Position numbers and translations under genes: made by a program
Shown: one piece after another, positions 55,839 through 64,000 of the stretch
Layout: each line of letters opens with the position of its first letter
Position numbering within the stretch: position 1 is the first letter of the stretch
Notes under the pieces: generated by a model
Seen by the model: the letters and a program-made list of their open reading frames with translations, nothing else
What the model was told of the DNA's origin: nothing
Databases searched by the model: none
Source: Sediminibacterium sp.
Lineage (GTDB): Bacteria > Bacteroidota > Bacteroidia > Chitinophagales > Chitinophagaceae
Assembly (NCBI RefSeq): GCF_030695065.1
Contig: NZ_JAUYTR010000023.1
Coordinates: 372,001 to 436,000 of the forward strand
Direction: 5' to 3'
Length of the DNA: 64,000 nucleotides

Positions 55839-57731
55839 ATGAGAAAAAGCTTTTTGACTTCAGCATTATTATTTATTACAACAATGATTGTGGCGCAGGC
55901 TACACAAAAGCCGCCATTGCATGGAAAAAATTGGATGGCCATTACGGGTAAACCACTCGCAGCTACTGCGGGATCAATGGTTTTTCAACAAGGCGGAAAT
56001 GCGGTGGATGCAGCATGTGCAATGTTAGCTGCTACTTGTACTATGTGGGATGTGTTGAGTTGGGGAGGAGAAACCCAAGCCATTATTTACAACCCAAAAA
56101 CAGGAAAAGTAATTGGTATTAATGCATTGGGTGTTGCCCCCACCGGTGCCACTCCTGAGTTTTTTAAATCAAAAGGGTACCAGTTTCCGCCAGAATACGG
56201 TCCGTTGGCTGCTATTACCCCAGGCACTGTAGGCGGTATTATTCATATGTTATCTGAATATGGTACCATGAGCTTAAAGCAAGTGTTGGCACCTGCAATG
56301 GATTTGGCCGCGGGTTATCCAATTGACGCGCAAACCGCCAATAGTATTGAAAGGGGTAAAGAAAGGATAAAGCAATGGCCTTATAGTAAAAAAGTATTGC
56401 TGCCTCATTTAGGTGAAAAAAGAGAAGCCCCAGAAGCAGGTGAAATATTTGTGCAACAAGACTTATTAAACACGTTAAAAAAACTAGTAGAAGCAGAGCA
56501 AACGGCATTAAAGAATAAAAAAACGCGCAAACAAGCTTTGCAAGCAGCTTATGACCGTTTTTATAAAGGAGATATTGCAGATGAATTTGTTAGAGGTGCA
56601 CAAGAGCAAGGCGGATTAATCACCAAAGAAGATTTGGCTAATTGGAAAGTAAAAGAAGAAGTTCCATCGATGATTAATTATAAAGGCATTGATGTGTATA
56701 AACTTACTCAGTGGACACAAGGCCCTTCTATGTTGCAGGCTTTGAATATTGTAGAAAATTTTGACTTAAAAAAAATGGGCTACAATTCGCCTCAATATAT
56801 TAACACGGTATATCAAAGCATGAGCCTTGCATTTGCGGACCGTGATTTTTATTATGGTGATCCTGCGTTTGCTCCAACCCCTCAGCCCATGAGTGGTTTA
56901 CTAAGTAAAGGGTATGCTAAACAGCGGGCAGCATTAATCAACCCAGAAAAAAATAATGCCTTAATTGCTCCAGGAGATCCATATCCTTTTGAAGGAAGGG
57001 TTAATCCATACAACGAACAAATTAAACAATGGAATTTGGAAATGGACAGCACTGGAAAGAGAAATTTTGTTCCAGCACACGATAGCAGTGTTACAGCTAA
57101 AGCGGAATTAGAAGCCTATATGGACCGTCTTTGGAGAGGAACTACCAGTGTTGAAGCTGCAGACAAAGAAGGTTGGGTAGTGTCTATTACACCTAGCGGT
57201 GGATGGTTACCTGCTACCATAGCGGGAAACACGGGTATTGGTATGAGTCAGCGGATGCAAAGTTTTGTATTGGATGCTGCCATCAACCCATTTAATGTTG
57301 TTGCACCAGGAAAGCGCCCAAGGGTAACACTTACCCCCTCAATGGCATTAAAAGAAGGCAAACCTTATCTTTCATTTGCGGTTCAAGGAGGAGATACCCA
57401 AGACCAAAATTTGATGCAGTTCTTTTTAAATATGGTTGAATTTGGAATGACTGTTCAACAAGCATCAGAAGCTGAAAACATTAATACCAACCAACTTTGG
57501 TTATCATTGGGTGGTACTAAAATAAAAGACCGTAAACCGAAAGCTGGAGATTTATTGCTTTCTGCTAGAACACCTGAGCCAACCAGAGAGGCATTAAAAA
57601 AAATGGGGTACAAGCTCAGTTTTGGGCAACGAACCAGCGGTCCAATTAATGCCATTTTTATAGATAGAAAGCACAATAGCTTATGGGGCGGCTCGTCTAA
57701 TAACGGAGAAGATTATGGAATTGGCTGGTAA
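55839..57731 (+). CDS. Gamma-glutamyltransferase-family protein (divergent)
   Basis: A 630-residue exported member of the Ntn-hydrolase GGT family (signal ending IVAQ, residue 19). Family blocks: GGNAVDAACAMLAATC, GVAPTGATPEFF, PGTVGGIIHMLSEYG, and PGKRPRVTLTPSM. The expected self-cleavage nucleophile is Thr435 in RGTTSVEAADKEGWVVS; the usual following residues (TTHxSVVD) differ. The downstream GNTGIGMSQRMQSF replaces the typical oxyanion block with LNNxMDDF. So it should process, but substrate choice may differ from glutathione. A downstream terminator ends the dipeptidase-GGT unit. Confidence 0.88.
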   Translation: MRKSFLTSALLFITTMIVAQATQKPPLHGKNWMAITGKPLAATAGSMVFQQGGNAVDAACAMLAATCTMWDVLSWGGETQAIIYNPKTGKVIGINALGVAPTGATPEFFKSKGYQFPPEYGPLAAITPGTVGGIIHMLSEYGTMSLKQVLAPAMDLAAGYPIDAQTANSIERGKERIKQWPYSKKVLLPHLGEKREAPEAGEIFVQQDLLNTLKKLVEAEQTALKNKKTRKQALQAAYDRFYKGDIADEFVRGAQEQGGLITKEDLANWKVKEEVPSMINYKGIDVYKLTQWTQGPSMLQALNIVENFDLKKMGYNSPQYINTVYQSMSLAFADRDFYYGDPAFAPTPQPMSGLLSKGYAKQRAALINPEKNNALIAPGDPYPFEGRVNPYNEQIKQWNLEMDSTGKRNFVPAHDSSVTAKAELEAYMDRLWRGTTSVEAADKEGWVVSITPSGGWLPATIAGNTGIGMSQRMQSFVLDAAINPFNVVAPGKRPRVTLTPSMALKEGKPYLSFAVQGGDTQDQNLMQFFLNMVEFGMTVQQASEAENINTNQLWLSLGGTKIKDRKPKAGDLLLSARTPEPTREALKKMGYKLSFGQRTSGPINAIFIDRKHNSLWGGSSNNGEDYGIGW

Positions 57732-57760
57732 ATAGCTAAAAAAACAGCAATAAATGTATT

Positions 57761-57797
57761 AATACGCTGCCAAACTATTTGGTGGCGTATTATTTTT
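57761..57797 (+). terminator. Terminator of the dipeptidase-GGT unit
   Basis: A 14-bp stem between 57761-57774 and 57778-57791 (outer AATACGC / GCGTATT, two G-T pairs inside) with a CTA loop, followed by A then T5. It lies 29 bases past the GGT stop. Confidence 0.88.
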
Positions 57798-57814
57798 GGT
57801 ACAATAAACAGAAA

Positions 57815-57852
57815 ACTAAACACGTTAGTAAAAAAATACTAAAAAAATTAGT
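57815..57852 (+). promoter_or_regulatory. Two copies of ACTAA-N5-TTAGT upstream of recA
   Basis: Two 15-bp inverted repeats, ACTAA-ACACG-TTAGT (57815-57829) and ACTAA-AAAAA-TTAGT (57838-57852), have identical arms and spacing and begin 23 bases apart. They lie 37-81 bases upstream of the -7 box. They look like binding sites for a dimeric regulator; a DNA-damage (SOS-type) operator is the natural guess at recA, but the protein is unknown. Confidence 0.55.
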
Positions 57853-57888
57853 GTGTATAATTAAAAACCACTAGTTTTACCACCTCAT

Positions 57889-57896
57889 TAATTTTG
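57889..57896 (+). promoter_or_regulatory. Promoter -7 box of recA
   Basis: TAATTTTG matches TAnnTTTG exactly, 20 bases before the ATG. It implies a short leader of about 15 bases. No clear -33 box. Confidence 0.6.
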
Positions 57897-57915
57897 ACCA
57901 TCTAAAAAGAACAAC

Positions 57916-58938
57916 ATGAGTAATGCAGAAAAATTAAAAGCGCTAAAGCTGACTATTGATAAAATCGATAAAGATTTTGGCAAAGGAAGTGTAATGATGA
58001 TGAATGAAAAAAGCACAGCCCCAATGGAAGTGGTTTCTACTGGTTCGCTTGGCTTAGATGCTGCATTAGGTGTAGGTGGTCTTCCAAAGGGTAGAATTGT
58101 TGAAATATATGGACCAGAATCTTCTGGTAAAACAACGGTAGCAATTCATGTTATTGCTGAAGCACAAAAAAAGGGTGGCATGTGTGCTATTATTGATGCG
58201 GAACATGCTTTTGACAGCGCTTATGCACAGAAATTAGGTGTAGATGTAGACAATCTCTTGATTTCTCAACCCGACTATGGAGAGCAAGCATTAGAAATTG
58301 CCGATCGACTTATTTTATCAGGTGCATTAGACGTAGTTGTTATTGACTCTGTTGCTGCGTTGGTACCTAAAGGAGAATTGGAAGGCGAAATGGGTGATAG
58401 CAAAATGGGATTGCAGGCTAGATTAATGAGTCAGGCCTTGAGAAAATTAACCGCAACCATTAACAAGACCAATACCATTTGTATTTTCATTAACCAGCTC
58501 CGTGAAAAAATTGGGGTAATGTTTGGAAATCCAGAAACCACAACGGGTGGTAATGCCCTAAAGTTCTACGCTTCAGTGCGTTTAGATATTAGAAGGATGA
58601 CACAAATTAAAGACGGTGATACTGCAATAGGAAATAGGGTGAAAGTAAAAGTGGTAAAAAATAAAGTAGCGCCACCATTCCGTGCAGCTGAATTTGACCT
58701 TGTTTTTGGTGAAGGTATTAGCAAAGTGGGTGAAATTATTGATATGGGCGTAGAAATGGGTATAGTTCAAAAAAGCGGATCTTGGTTTAGCTATGAAAGC
58801 AATAAACTAGGTCAAGGAAGGGAATCGGTTAAAACCTTGTTACACGATAATCCGGAATTATCCAATGAAATTGAAGCTAAAATTAGGGCTAAGTTAATTG
58901 TGGTGGCGGAAACTCCCGCTGAAGCAACTGAACAATAA
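57916..58938 (+). CDS. recA: Recombinase RecA
   Basis: DNA strand-exchange ATPase of 340 residues, normal length. Start block [20 protein letters not shown]; Walker [14 protein letters not shown] (about 67-79); [20 protein letters not shown]alker B; the DNA-binding L1 and L2 regions with [19 protein letters not shown] and [20 protein letters not shown]. The C-terminal acidic tail is short. Two palindromes and an exact -7 box precede it, and its own terminator follows, so it is monocistronic. Confidence 0.98.
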   Translation: MSNAEKLKALKLTIDKIDKDFGKGSVMMMNEKSTAPMEVVSTGSLGLDAALGVGGLPKGRIVEIYGPESSGKTTVAIHVIAEAQKKGGMCAIIDAEHAFDSAYAQKLGVDVDNLLISQPDYGEQALEIADRLILSGALDVVVIDSVAALVPKGELEGEMGDSKMGLQARLMSQALRKLTATINKTNTICIFINQLREKIGVMFGNPETTTGGNALKFYASVRLDIRRMTQIKDGDTAIGNRVKVKVVKNKVAPPFRAAEFDLVFGEGISKVGEIIDMGVEMGIVQKSGSWFSYESNKLGQGRESVKTLLHDNPELSNEIEAKIRAKLIVVAETPAEATEQ

Positions 58939-58965
58939 ATCGCTTTTTAGATGGGTTAGTAAATT

Positions 58966-58993
58966 GCCCTGGTCTGCAAAGGCCGGGGCTTTT
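58966..58993 (+). terminator. Terminator of recA
   Basis: GCCCTGG / CCGGGGC stem (7 bp with one G-T) with a 10-base loop, followed by T4. It lies 27 bases past the recA stop. Confidence 0.8.
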
Positions 58994-59095
58994 GTATTAA
59001 ATTAATCCCTGTTTAGATAATATTCACCCCTATCTAGGCGTTTATCAAACACTTAGTGGCTCTTTAATGCCCTAATTTTTAATTCATTCGTGCAA

Positions 59096-60427
59096 ATGAA
59101 CGCAAAGGTACCCAGTTATTCTATCCTGAGCGGCCGTATTCTGCAATGCCTAATTTTTATGGCTTGTGTATTCGGTGGTGTTGCGCATGCTCAGAAAGGA
59201 ATAGGGTTCGATATAAAACCATTCAGAAAAGAAGCCATTTTTAGAGACGACGATAAGATTGGCTATAATCTTCGTTTTCGAAATAATACCAAAGAAAAAA
59301 TACGAGGCACCATCAAAGCCAAAGTGGTGAATTATAAAGGCGAAGAAGTGTTTAATCAAGAAATGGGTTTTACCATGGACGCCAAAAAGGGGTATATGAA
59401 AGACCTATACCTTGAAAATGATAAAACCAAACCGGGCTTCTATCAATTACAACTAATGGTTTCGGCCAATAATTACGTAGATACCCTGAATTTTGGGTAT
59501 GGGGTTGATCCAGAAAAAGTTTACTCGAATGTTAATAGACCAGCAGATTTTGATCAGTTTTGGGACGATGCAAGAAGAGAATTGGTCAATATTGATCCCA
59601 AATTTAGAGTAACAAGAAGGGGCGATCAAAGCACCCGAGATGTAGATGTCTTTTTGGTAGAGTTTCAATCGCTCGAATACCAAACCATTCGAGGTTGGTT
59701 GTCGGTACCTAAACGTAAAGGAAAATTTGCTGTTATTTATGAGCTACCTGGTTATTTACAAGATATGCGCCCAGATTCATTAAGAACGGATATGGCGGTT
59801 TTTAGGGTAAATGTTCGAGGTCACGGAAATAGTAAAGACAATACCAATGCAGATTTTAATACTTTCAACATAATTAATTTAAATGACCGCAATAAATACA
59901 TCTATCGAGCTGTTTATATGGATGCACTTCGCGGTTTAGATTTTCTATATAGACACGACTACTTAAAATTAGATCTAAAAAAAGTTATTGTCAAAGGGGA
60001 GGGTCAGGGCGCGGTTTTGGCTGCTGTAGTAGCATCTTTAGACAACAGACCGCAGGGTTGCATTATTGAAAGACCTGTATATACCGATATGCGAACCTTG
60101 TTTTTTATGGCAGGTTCACAAAAAGTAATGCCTTGGCCAGTGGCCAATTTTCAGGCATATATTAAAAATCCAAGAAACCGATTAAACCAGGATGCTTTAT
60201 TTAAAAACTGGGACTTTTTTGACCCAGTAAATTTTGCACCAAATATTCGTTGCAGGGTATTGTTTGGGCACAATCAAAAAAATACGATTTGTCCACCTCA
60301 AGCTGCAATTGCATTATACAATCAAATAAGAATTGATAATAGAAATATATACATGAGTTTAGATGACAATGGAATGGATCATGTGTATTATAGTTATGAA
60401 AGTTTTTGGATGAAAAAAATTCTCTGA
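59096..60427 (+). CDS. Acetylxylan-esterase-like exported protein without catalytic serine
   Basis: A 443-residue exported protein. Signal peptide (ending AHAQ, about residue 33), an N-terminal beta-sandwich (about 40-140), then an AXE1-type alpha/beta-hydrolase domain starting at RPADFDQFWDDARREL. Where AXE1 enzymes have GGSQGG, it reads GEGQGA with Gly303 at the nucleophile position. The acid position in the ICPP block reads Asn (KNTICPP; AXE1 has Asp). Only the His (MDH) remains, so it is probably a pseudoenzyme. I use ATG 59096; the track-like upstream GTG at 59090 adds two residues only. A paralogue with the serine lies 3 genes on. Confidence 0.82.
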   Translation: MNAKVPSYSILSGRILQCLIFMACVFGGVAHAQKGIGFDIKPFRKEAIFRDDDKIGYNLRFRNNTKEKIRGTIKAKVVNYKGEEVFNQEMGFTMDAKKGYMKDLYLENDKTKPGFYQLQLMVSANNYVDTLNFGYGVDPEKVYSNVNRPADFDQFWDDARRELVNIDPKFRVTRRGDQSTRDVDVFLVEFQSLEYQTIRGWLSVPKRKGKFAVIYELPGYLQDMRPDSLRTDMAVFRVNVRGHGNSKDNTNADFNTFNIINLNDRNKYIYRAVYMDALRGLDFLYRHDYLKLDLKKVIVKGEGQGAVLAAVVASLDNRPQGCIIERPVYTDMRTLFFMAGSQKVMPWPVANFQAYIKNPRNRLNQDALFKNWDFFDPVNFAPNIRCRVLFGHNQKNTICPPQAAIALYNQIRIDNRNIYMSLDDNGMDHVYYSYESFWMKKIL

Positions 60428-60446
60428 GCAACGTAAATAAATATTG

Positions 60447-61277
60447 ATGAAAAAATTATTGAGCCTTATAATTATAGCATTTGTAGCTAATTCAGCTTAT
60501 GCGGGTTTTCCAATTGGAAGGGGAAAATATTTGTTGGTACCCTCCTATAATTTATATACCACTAAGGGATACTGGGACGCAGCGGGCACCTATATTCCAT
60601 TCTCTAATGGAGGTAGATTTGCCTCCCATTACTTTGGAATTTATGGTGGTATTGGTATTGGAGAGCGATTGGATTTTGTTGGAAACATCTCTTATATCAT
60701 GCAAAGAAAACTAGAAACGAATTTAGCTCAGTCTAATTCTAGTTTTGGAGATGCCAGCTTTGGACTTTCTTATTTGTTAAACACCTTTGATTATTCTAAA
60801 TTTTTGACCGTAACAGGTTCTTTAATTGTTCCATTATATACCAACGATGCAGGTAAACAACCATTTACCGGTTTTCAACAAGTAGGAGGAGAAGTAAAAT
60901 TCACCTATTCTGGATCTAATGGGGAACGATATTCGAATACTTATTTTGATATTAATTTAGGTGTTCGCCAATATTTTAGCCCAGAGGGACCCACCCAAAT
61001 TTTTGGTGATGCACTATTGGGAATTCCATTAGACGAAGACAATAAATTGACGTTTCAATTGGCCAGCACCAAATCATCCAGTACCCAAACCGGGTTAGTC
61101 TTGAATCCAAACAATTTGTTCTTGAACCGACAGTTTAATTATTTTAGATTAACAGCTGGGTATGGCAGAAAAATCAGCCAAAAATATCAAATTTTCCTCT
61201 CTGTTTTTACAGACGTGAACGGAAGGAATACAGGTAAAGGTGGCGGAGGATCCATATCCTTGGTTGGTGAACTATAA
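60447..61277 (+). CDS. Outer-membrane beta-barrel protein of unknown role
   Basis: A 277-residue exported protein with signal peptide (ending AYAG, about residue 20) and repeated amphipathic beta-strands with aromatic ends (KYLLVPSYNLYTTKGYWDAAG; SFGLSYLLNTFDYSKFLTVTGSL; DINLGVRQYFSPEGP). This suits a small outer-membrane barrel, similar in feel to MetA-pathway or OmpW-like transporters, though no family is certain. The start ATG 60447 is chosen over a TTG one codon earlier. It lies 19 bases after the pseudo-esterase and 15 before the acyltransferase, so these genes form one operon. Confidence 0.7.
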   Translation: MKKLLSLIIIAFVANSAYAGFPIGRGKYLLVPSYNLYTTKGYWDAAGTYIPFSNGGRFASHYFGIYGGIGIGERLDFVGNISYIMQRKLETNLAQSNSSFGDASFGLSYLLNTFDYSKFLTVTGSLIVPLYTNDAGKQPFTGFQQVGGEVKFTYSGSNGERYSNTYFDINLGVRQYFSPEGPTQIFGDALLGIPLDEDNKLTFQLASTKSSSTQTGLVLNPNNLFLNRQFNYFRLTAGYGRKISQKYQIFLSVFTDVNGRNTGKGGGGSISLVGEL

Positions 61278-61292
61278 AAGCACTTATTTTTA

Positions 61293-62477
61293 ATGACAGC
61301 GAAACAATATATACCATCGTTAACTGGTGTTAGAGGCCTGGCATCTATTTTGATTTTTTTTCATCACTTTAATCAAGAAGATTTTCCACCTCTATTGTTT
61401 AGGGTATTAAATGAGTTTCATTTTCCACTATCAATGTTCTTTGTATTAAGTGGATTTTTAATTTGTTTGCGTTATTATGATAATGTTGAATTATCTAGTA
61501 AATGGATGCGTAAATATTTAAAAAACAGAATCGCTCGCGTTTATCCAATCTATCTTATTTTAACCATTGTTGTTTTCTTATTTGCTTGGATAGCCAATGA
61601 TACCAGCATTTACAACGGAAAGAATAGTCCACTTACTTTGTTCATCATGAACATCACTTTCCTCAGAGGATTTTTTGATGACATGAAGTTTACAGGTATT
61701 GCACAAGGCTGGTCTTTAACCGTAGAAGAGTGTTTTTATTTCTCTGCTCCCATATTTTTTATTTTAATTAAAAGAAGTAAAATTTATTTTTTGGTTGCCC
61801 CATTGGTAATTACAGCCTTTGGTGTTCTATTGGTATTGATATTTAGAAACGTAGATTTTTATGGATTTTTTAGTTCATTTAAATTCTTATTTATTTCAAC
61901 TTTTCTTGGAAGAACGTTTGAGTTTTTTGCGGGAATGGTATTAGCAATGATCATAAGAAAGGCAGACGATTCTGTAAGTAATTTTTCTTTATACACTTGG
62001 CTAGGAATCATTGGAATTGCTTGTACCAACCTAATAATGATTAATCAACCAATCAGTAAAGAAGTACCATTTGCACTATACCAACCAATTGGTATTTTTA
62101 CGAATAATATTTTATTGCCAATTGCAATTGCAACGTTCTTTTATGGTTTAATTAAAGAAAACTCTGTTGTTAAATCTATTTTAGGAAGCAAAACAGGAGA
62201 ATTAGTTGGAAAAAGCTCTTATATACTTTATTTGATTCACCTTGGTTTTATTTCTAGATTAACTTCAGACTGGTTGCACAATACAGCAGATGTTTTTTAT
62301 GCTTGGTTAGATAAAAACGAATATTGGTGGCTATCTGAACATTTGAATTATACTGCATTGGTATTGTTTTCTCACCTGCTCGTATTAACCCTTATCTCAA
62401 TTATTTTGTATAAGTTTATAGAAGAGCCTATCAACTTATACATTCGGAAATCTAACTTCTTAGAAAAGAAAAATTAA
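61293..62477 (+). CDS. Membrane O-acyltransferase (acyltransferase 3 family)
   Basis: A 394-residue integral membrane protein with about ten hydrophobic spans. The family signature is seen at the start: SLTGVRGLASILIFFHHF, whose His pair is the catalytic centre, then MFFVLSGFLI and the Arg-rich RIARVYPIYL. QGWSLTVEECFYFSAP is also typical of OafA/NodX-type enzymes. It probably acylates a cell-envelope glycan. It lies 2 bases upstream of an esterase-like gene, so addition and removal of acyl groups may be linked. Confidence 0.9.
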   Translation: MTAKQYIPSLTGVRGLASILIFFHHFNQEDFPPLLFRVLNEFHFPLSMFFVLSGFLICLRYYDNVELSSKWMRKYLKNRIARVYPIYLILTIVVFLFAWIANDTSIYNGKNSPLTLFIMNITFLRGFFDDMKFTGIAQGWSLTVEECFYFSAPIFFILIKRSKIYFLVAPLVITAFGVLLVLIFRNVDFYGFFSSFKFLFISTFLGRTFEFFAGMVLAMIIRKADDSVSNFSLYTWLGIIGIACTNLIMINQPISKEVPFALYQPIGIFTNNILLPIAIATFFYGLIKENSVVKSILGSKTGELVGKSSYILYLIHLGFISRLTSDWLHNTADVFYAWLDKNEYWWLSEHLNYTALVLFSHLLVLTLISIILYKFIEEPINLYIRKSNFLEKKN

Positions 62478-62479
62478 TT

Positions 62480-64000
62480 ATGATTTTCCATCCAAAAAAT
62501 AGCACCCTTATTAAAGTTACATTTCTACTTATAGCAGGAATAGTTTTATGGTGCATTGAAGGGAAGGCACAAAAAGGGAAAACCAAAGACCCTGTTACAG
62601 TTAGCATTTTACCCTATAATAAGAAAGCAAGATTCAATAAAAAGTTTCCTGTTAAATATAAAATTCAGTTTGTAAACAACTTAAAGGATCCTCAAGAGGG
62701 TACTTTGGTATATACCGTATTAGACAATTCCAATCAAGAGGTACTAATCAATAGTTTAGATGTAAAAGTGAATGCCAAAAAAACACTGGTGTCTAATTTT
62801 GAGGTACCTATTGTAAAAGAGGGAAACTATACCATCAAAATGACAGTTGAACTTACCAATTTCAACAGTAGTTACGATGGAAGCTTTGCTTATATTGGCC
62901 CACCAAGAAAATCTAAAGATCGCAAACCTGAAATTAATCAAGAACCCATTGTTAATACGCCCCCACTTAGTTGGTCTAAAGACAATTTATCGGGCGACGC
63001 AAGTAGACAAGCTCTAAATGCAGAAGAAGTAAAAGACGCTCCAGCTACAGAAGAGTACCCCGAAGAAGAAGGGGAAATGATTATCAAGTTAAAGCCCTTT
63101 AAAAAGGATGGGGTTTTTTATGATGGTGAAAAAATAAAGTATTCTGTTTCTATTGCCAATAAATATAAAGTAAGACAGGATGGAACTTTTACCGCTATTG
63201 TAGAAACAGAGTTAGGAGAAACCGTTAGCTCAACACAGGTTAAACTTAAAATTGCTAAAAAAGGCCAAAAAAATTTCCAGATTGAAATTCCTAAACCTAA
63301 AAAGGAAGGAGTATACAATTTGCGAGCAGCAACAAATACTTCCACTTATGATGATACCGCGCAATATGCATTTGGCTACAATATTGGTAAAATCAAAACG
63401 CCCTATTATTTGCCACCCGATTTTGATGAATATTGGCAAAACGGATTGAGTGAATTAGCAAAGGTAGACCCACAATATAAAATTTCTAGAGACGAAGAGC
63501 ATAGCACTAAATACCATGATGTATATAGAGTAGAAATGAAGGGAATAGATGAGTTTCCTTTTTATGGCTACTTATCTATCCCAAAGTTAAAAGGGAAATA
63601 TCCGGTTATTATTGGTTTTGGTGGGTATAAGAAAGAAGTAATGCCGCTACTTTTTGATGAGTATATTTCTTTTTCTGTAAACGTAAGAGGGATTGATAAA
63701 AAACATGAGAAAGAATTTAATCCCGATAACATAGAGCAGATAATGCTAAAAGTTGAAGACAAAGACGCATATGTTTATAAGGGGATTTACTTGGATTGTA
63801 TAAGAGCAGTTGAATTTGTTTATGCGCATGGTCATATGGGGATGGACCTTAATAGGGTATTGGCTTTTGGTGGAAGTCAGGGCGCAACTATGGGTTTAGT
63901 AACTGCGGCATTAATGCCAGATAAAATTAATGCCGTAATTGCCAGCAATCCCGTTTTTGCAGATTGGAAAAATAGTTTTGCTGTTGGTAAAAACAAACGA
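62480..64000 (+). CDS. Exported AXE1-like esterase with intact Ser, truncated at window end
   Basis: A frame open from ATG 62480 to the last base (507 residues, C-terminus missing). Signal peptide (about 1-30, ending GKAQ); two beta-sandwich domains (about 35-150 and 190-300), separated by an acidic linker (EEYPEEEGE); then the hydrolase domain from LPPDFDEYWQNGLSELAKVD. The nucleophile is Ser466 in FGGSQGATMG, unlike the paralogue upstream. The acid and His lie outside the window. It begins 2 bases after the acyltransferase stop. A carbohydrate deacylase role is inference. Confidence 0.85.
   Translation, partial: MIFHPKNSTLIKVTFLLIAGIVLWCIEGKAQKGKTKDPVTVSILPYNKKARFNKKFPVKYKIQFVNNLKDPQEGTLVYTVLDNSNQEVLINSLDVKVNAKKTLVSNFEVPIVKEGNYTIKMTVELTNFNSSYDGSFAYIGPPRKSKDRKPEINQEPIVNTPPLSWSKDNLSGDASRQALNAEEVKDAPATEEYPEEEGEMIIKLKPFKKDGVFYDGEKIKYSVSIANKYKVRQDGTFTAIVETELGETVSSTQVKLKIAKKGQKNFQIEIPKPKKEGVYNLRAATNTSTYDDTAQYAFGYNIGKIKTPYYLPPDFDEYWQNGLSELAKVDPQYKISRDEEHSTKYHDVYRVEMKGIDEFPFYGYLSIPKLKGKYPVIIGFGGYKKEVMPLLFDEYISFSVNVRGIDKKHEKEFNPDNIEQIMLKVEDKDAYVYKGIYLDCIRAVEFVYAHGHMGMDLNRVLAFGGSQGATMGLVTAALMPDKINAVIASNPVFADWKNSFAVGKNKR

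Noticed and set aside
1..64000. CRISPR arrays, insertion sequences, prophage or integrase genes
   Set aside because: Searched by eye for spaced direct repeats and transposase or integrase motifs; none found.

Overview
The window is a stretch of an AT-rich bacterial chromosome from the phylum Bacteroidota, most likely the family Chitinophagaceae. The evidence is two SusC/SusD pairs, a split hybrid two-component regulator, a DUF2480 protein found in that phylum, promoter -7 boxes of the form TAnnTTTG, and a Rho factor with a long low-complexity insert. The family placement is an inference from gene content, not from a database search. I see no phage, insertion sequence, integron or CRISPR array.

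Region 1 (1-16.8 kb, all on the minus strand) is a polysaccharide utilisation locus for an unsaturated-uronate-yielding glycan, most likely pectin or a related polyuronide. In transcription order it holds an acetyl-esterase-like hydrolase, a propeller sensor kinase, its response regulator/AraC partner, a GH88 unsaturated glucuronyl hydrolase, SusC, SusD, a secreted beta-helix protein (DUF4955-like), KduD, KduI, a DUF4861 protein, KdgK and the start of Eda. SusCD import oligosaccharides, GH88 frees unsaturated uronate, KduI and KduD convert it to 2-keto-3-deoxygluconate, and KdgK and Eda take it to pyruvate and glyceraldehyde-3-phosphate. Kinase and regulator, normally one polypeptide, are two genes here.

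Region 2 (16.9-24.9 kb) holds a frameshifted photolyase/cryptochrome, a class II Fic protein behind two matched 29-bp palindromes, an unknown small membrane protein, tRNA-Phe, asnS, an MscS channel and rho with a C-rich, G-poor leader. Region 3 (25-34.6 kb, minus) is a second SusCD locus with a secreted calcineurin-like phosphoesterase, then an S9 peptidase, nadD and a stand-alone FeoA. Region 4 (34.7-49.1 kb, plus) holds ybeY, a CAP protein, an HNH-like protein, mnmG, a large AsmA-like protein, a pair of secreted amidohydrolases, polA and a fatty-acid-hydroxylase-like membrane enzyme.

Region 5 (49.1-64 kb) has DUF2480 and PpiD-like genes pointing left, then a 477-bp AT-rich non-coding gap with several DnaA-box-like sequences (a candidate replication origin). 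Rightward genes follow: nadA, a di-haem peroxidase, an M19 dipeptidase, a divergent gamma-glutamyltransferase, recA with two copies of ACTAA-N5-TTAGT upstream, and a four-gene cluster. That cluster has an acetylxylan-esterase-like protein lacking its catalytic serine, an outer-membrane barrel, a membrane O-acyltransferase, and a second esterase with an intact serine that runs off the window end.

No single new system is proven. The best leads are the esterase/acyltransferase cluster with one dead and one intact paralogue, the operator arrays at fic and recA, the candidate origin, and the photolyase frame break on a textbook -1 slippery heptamer.
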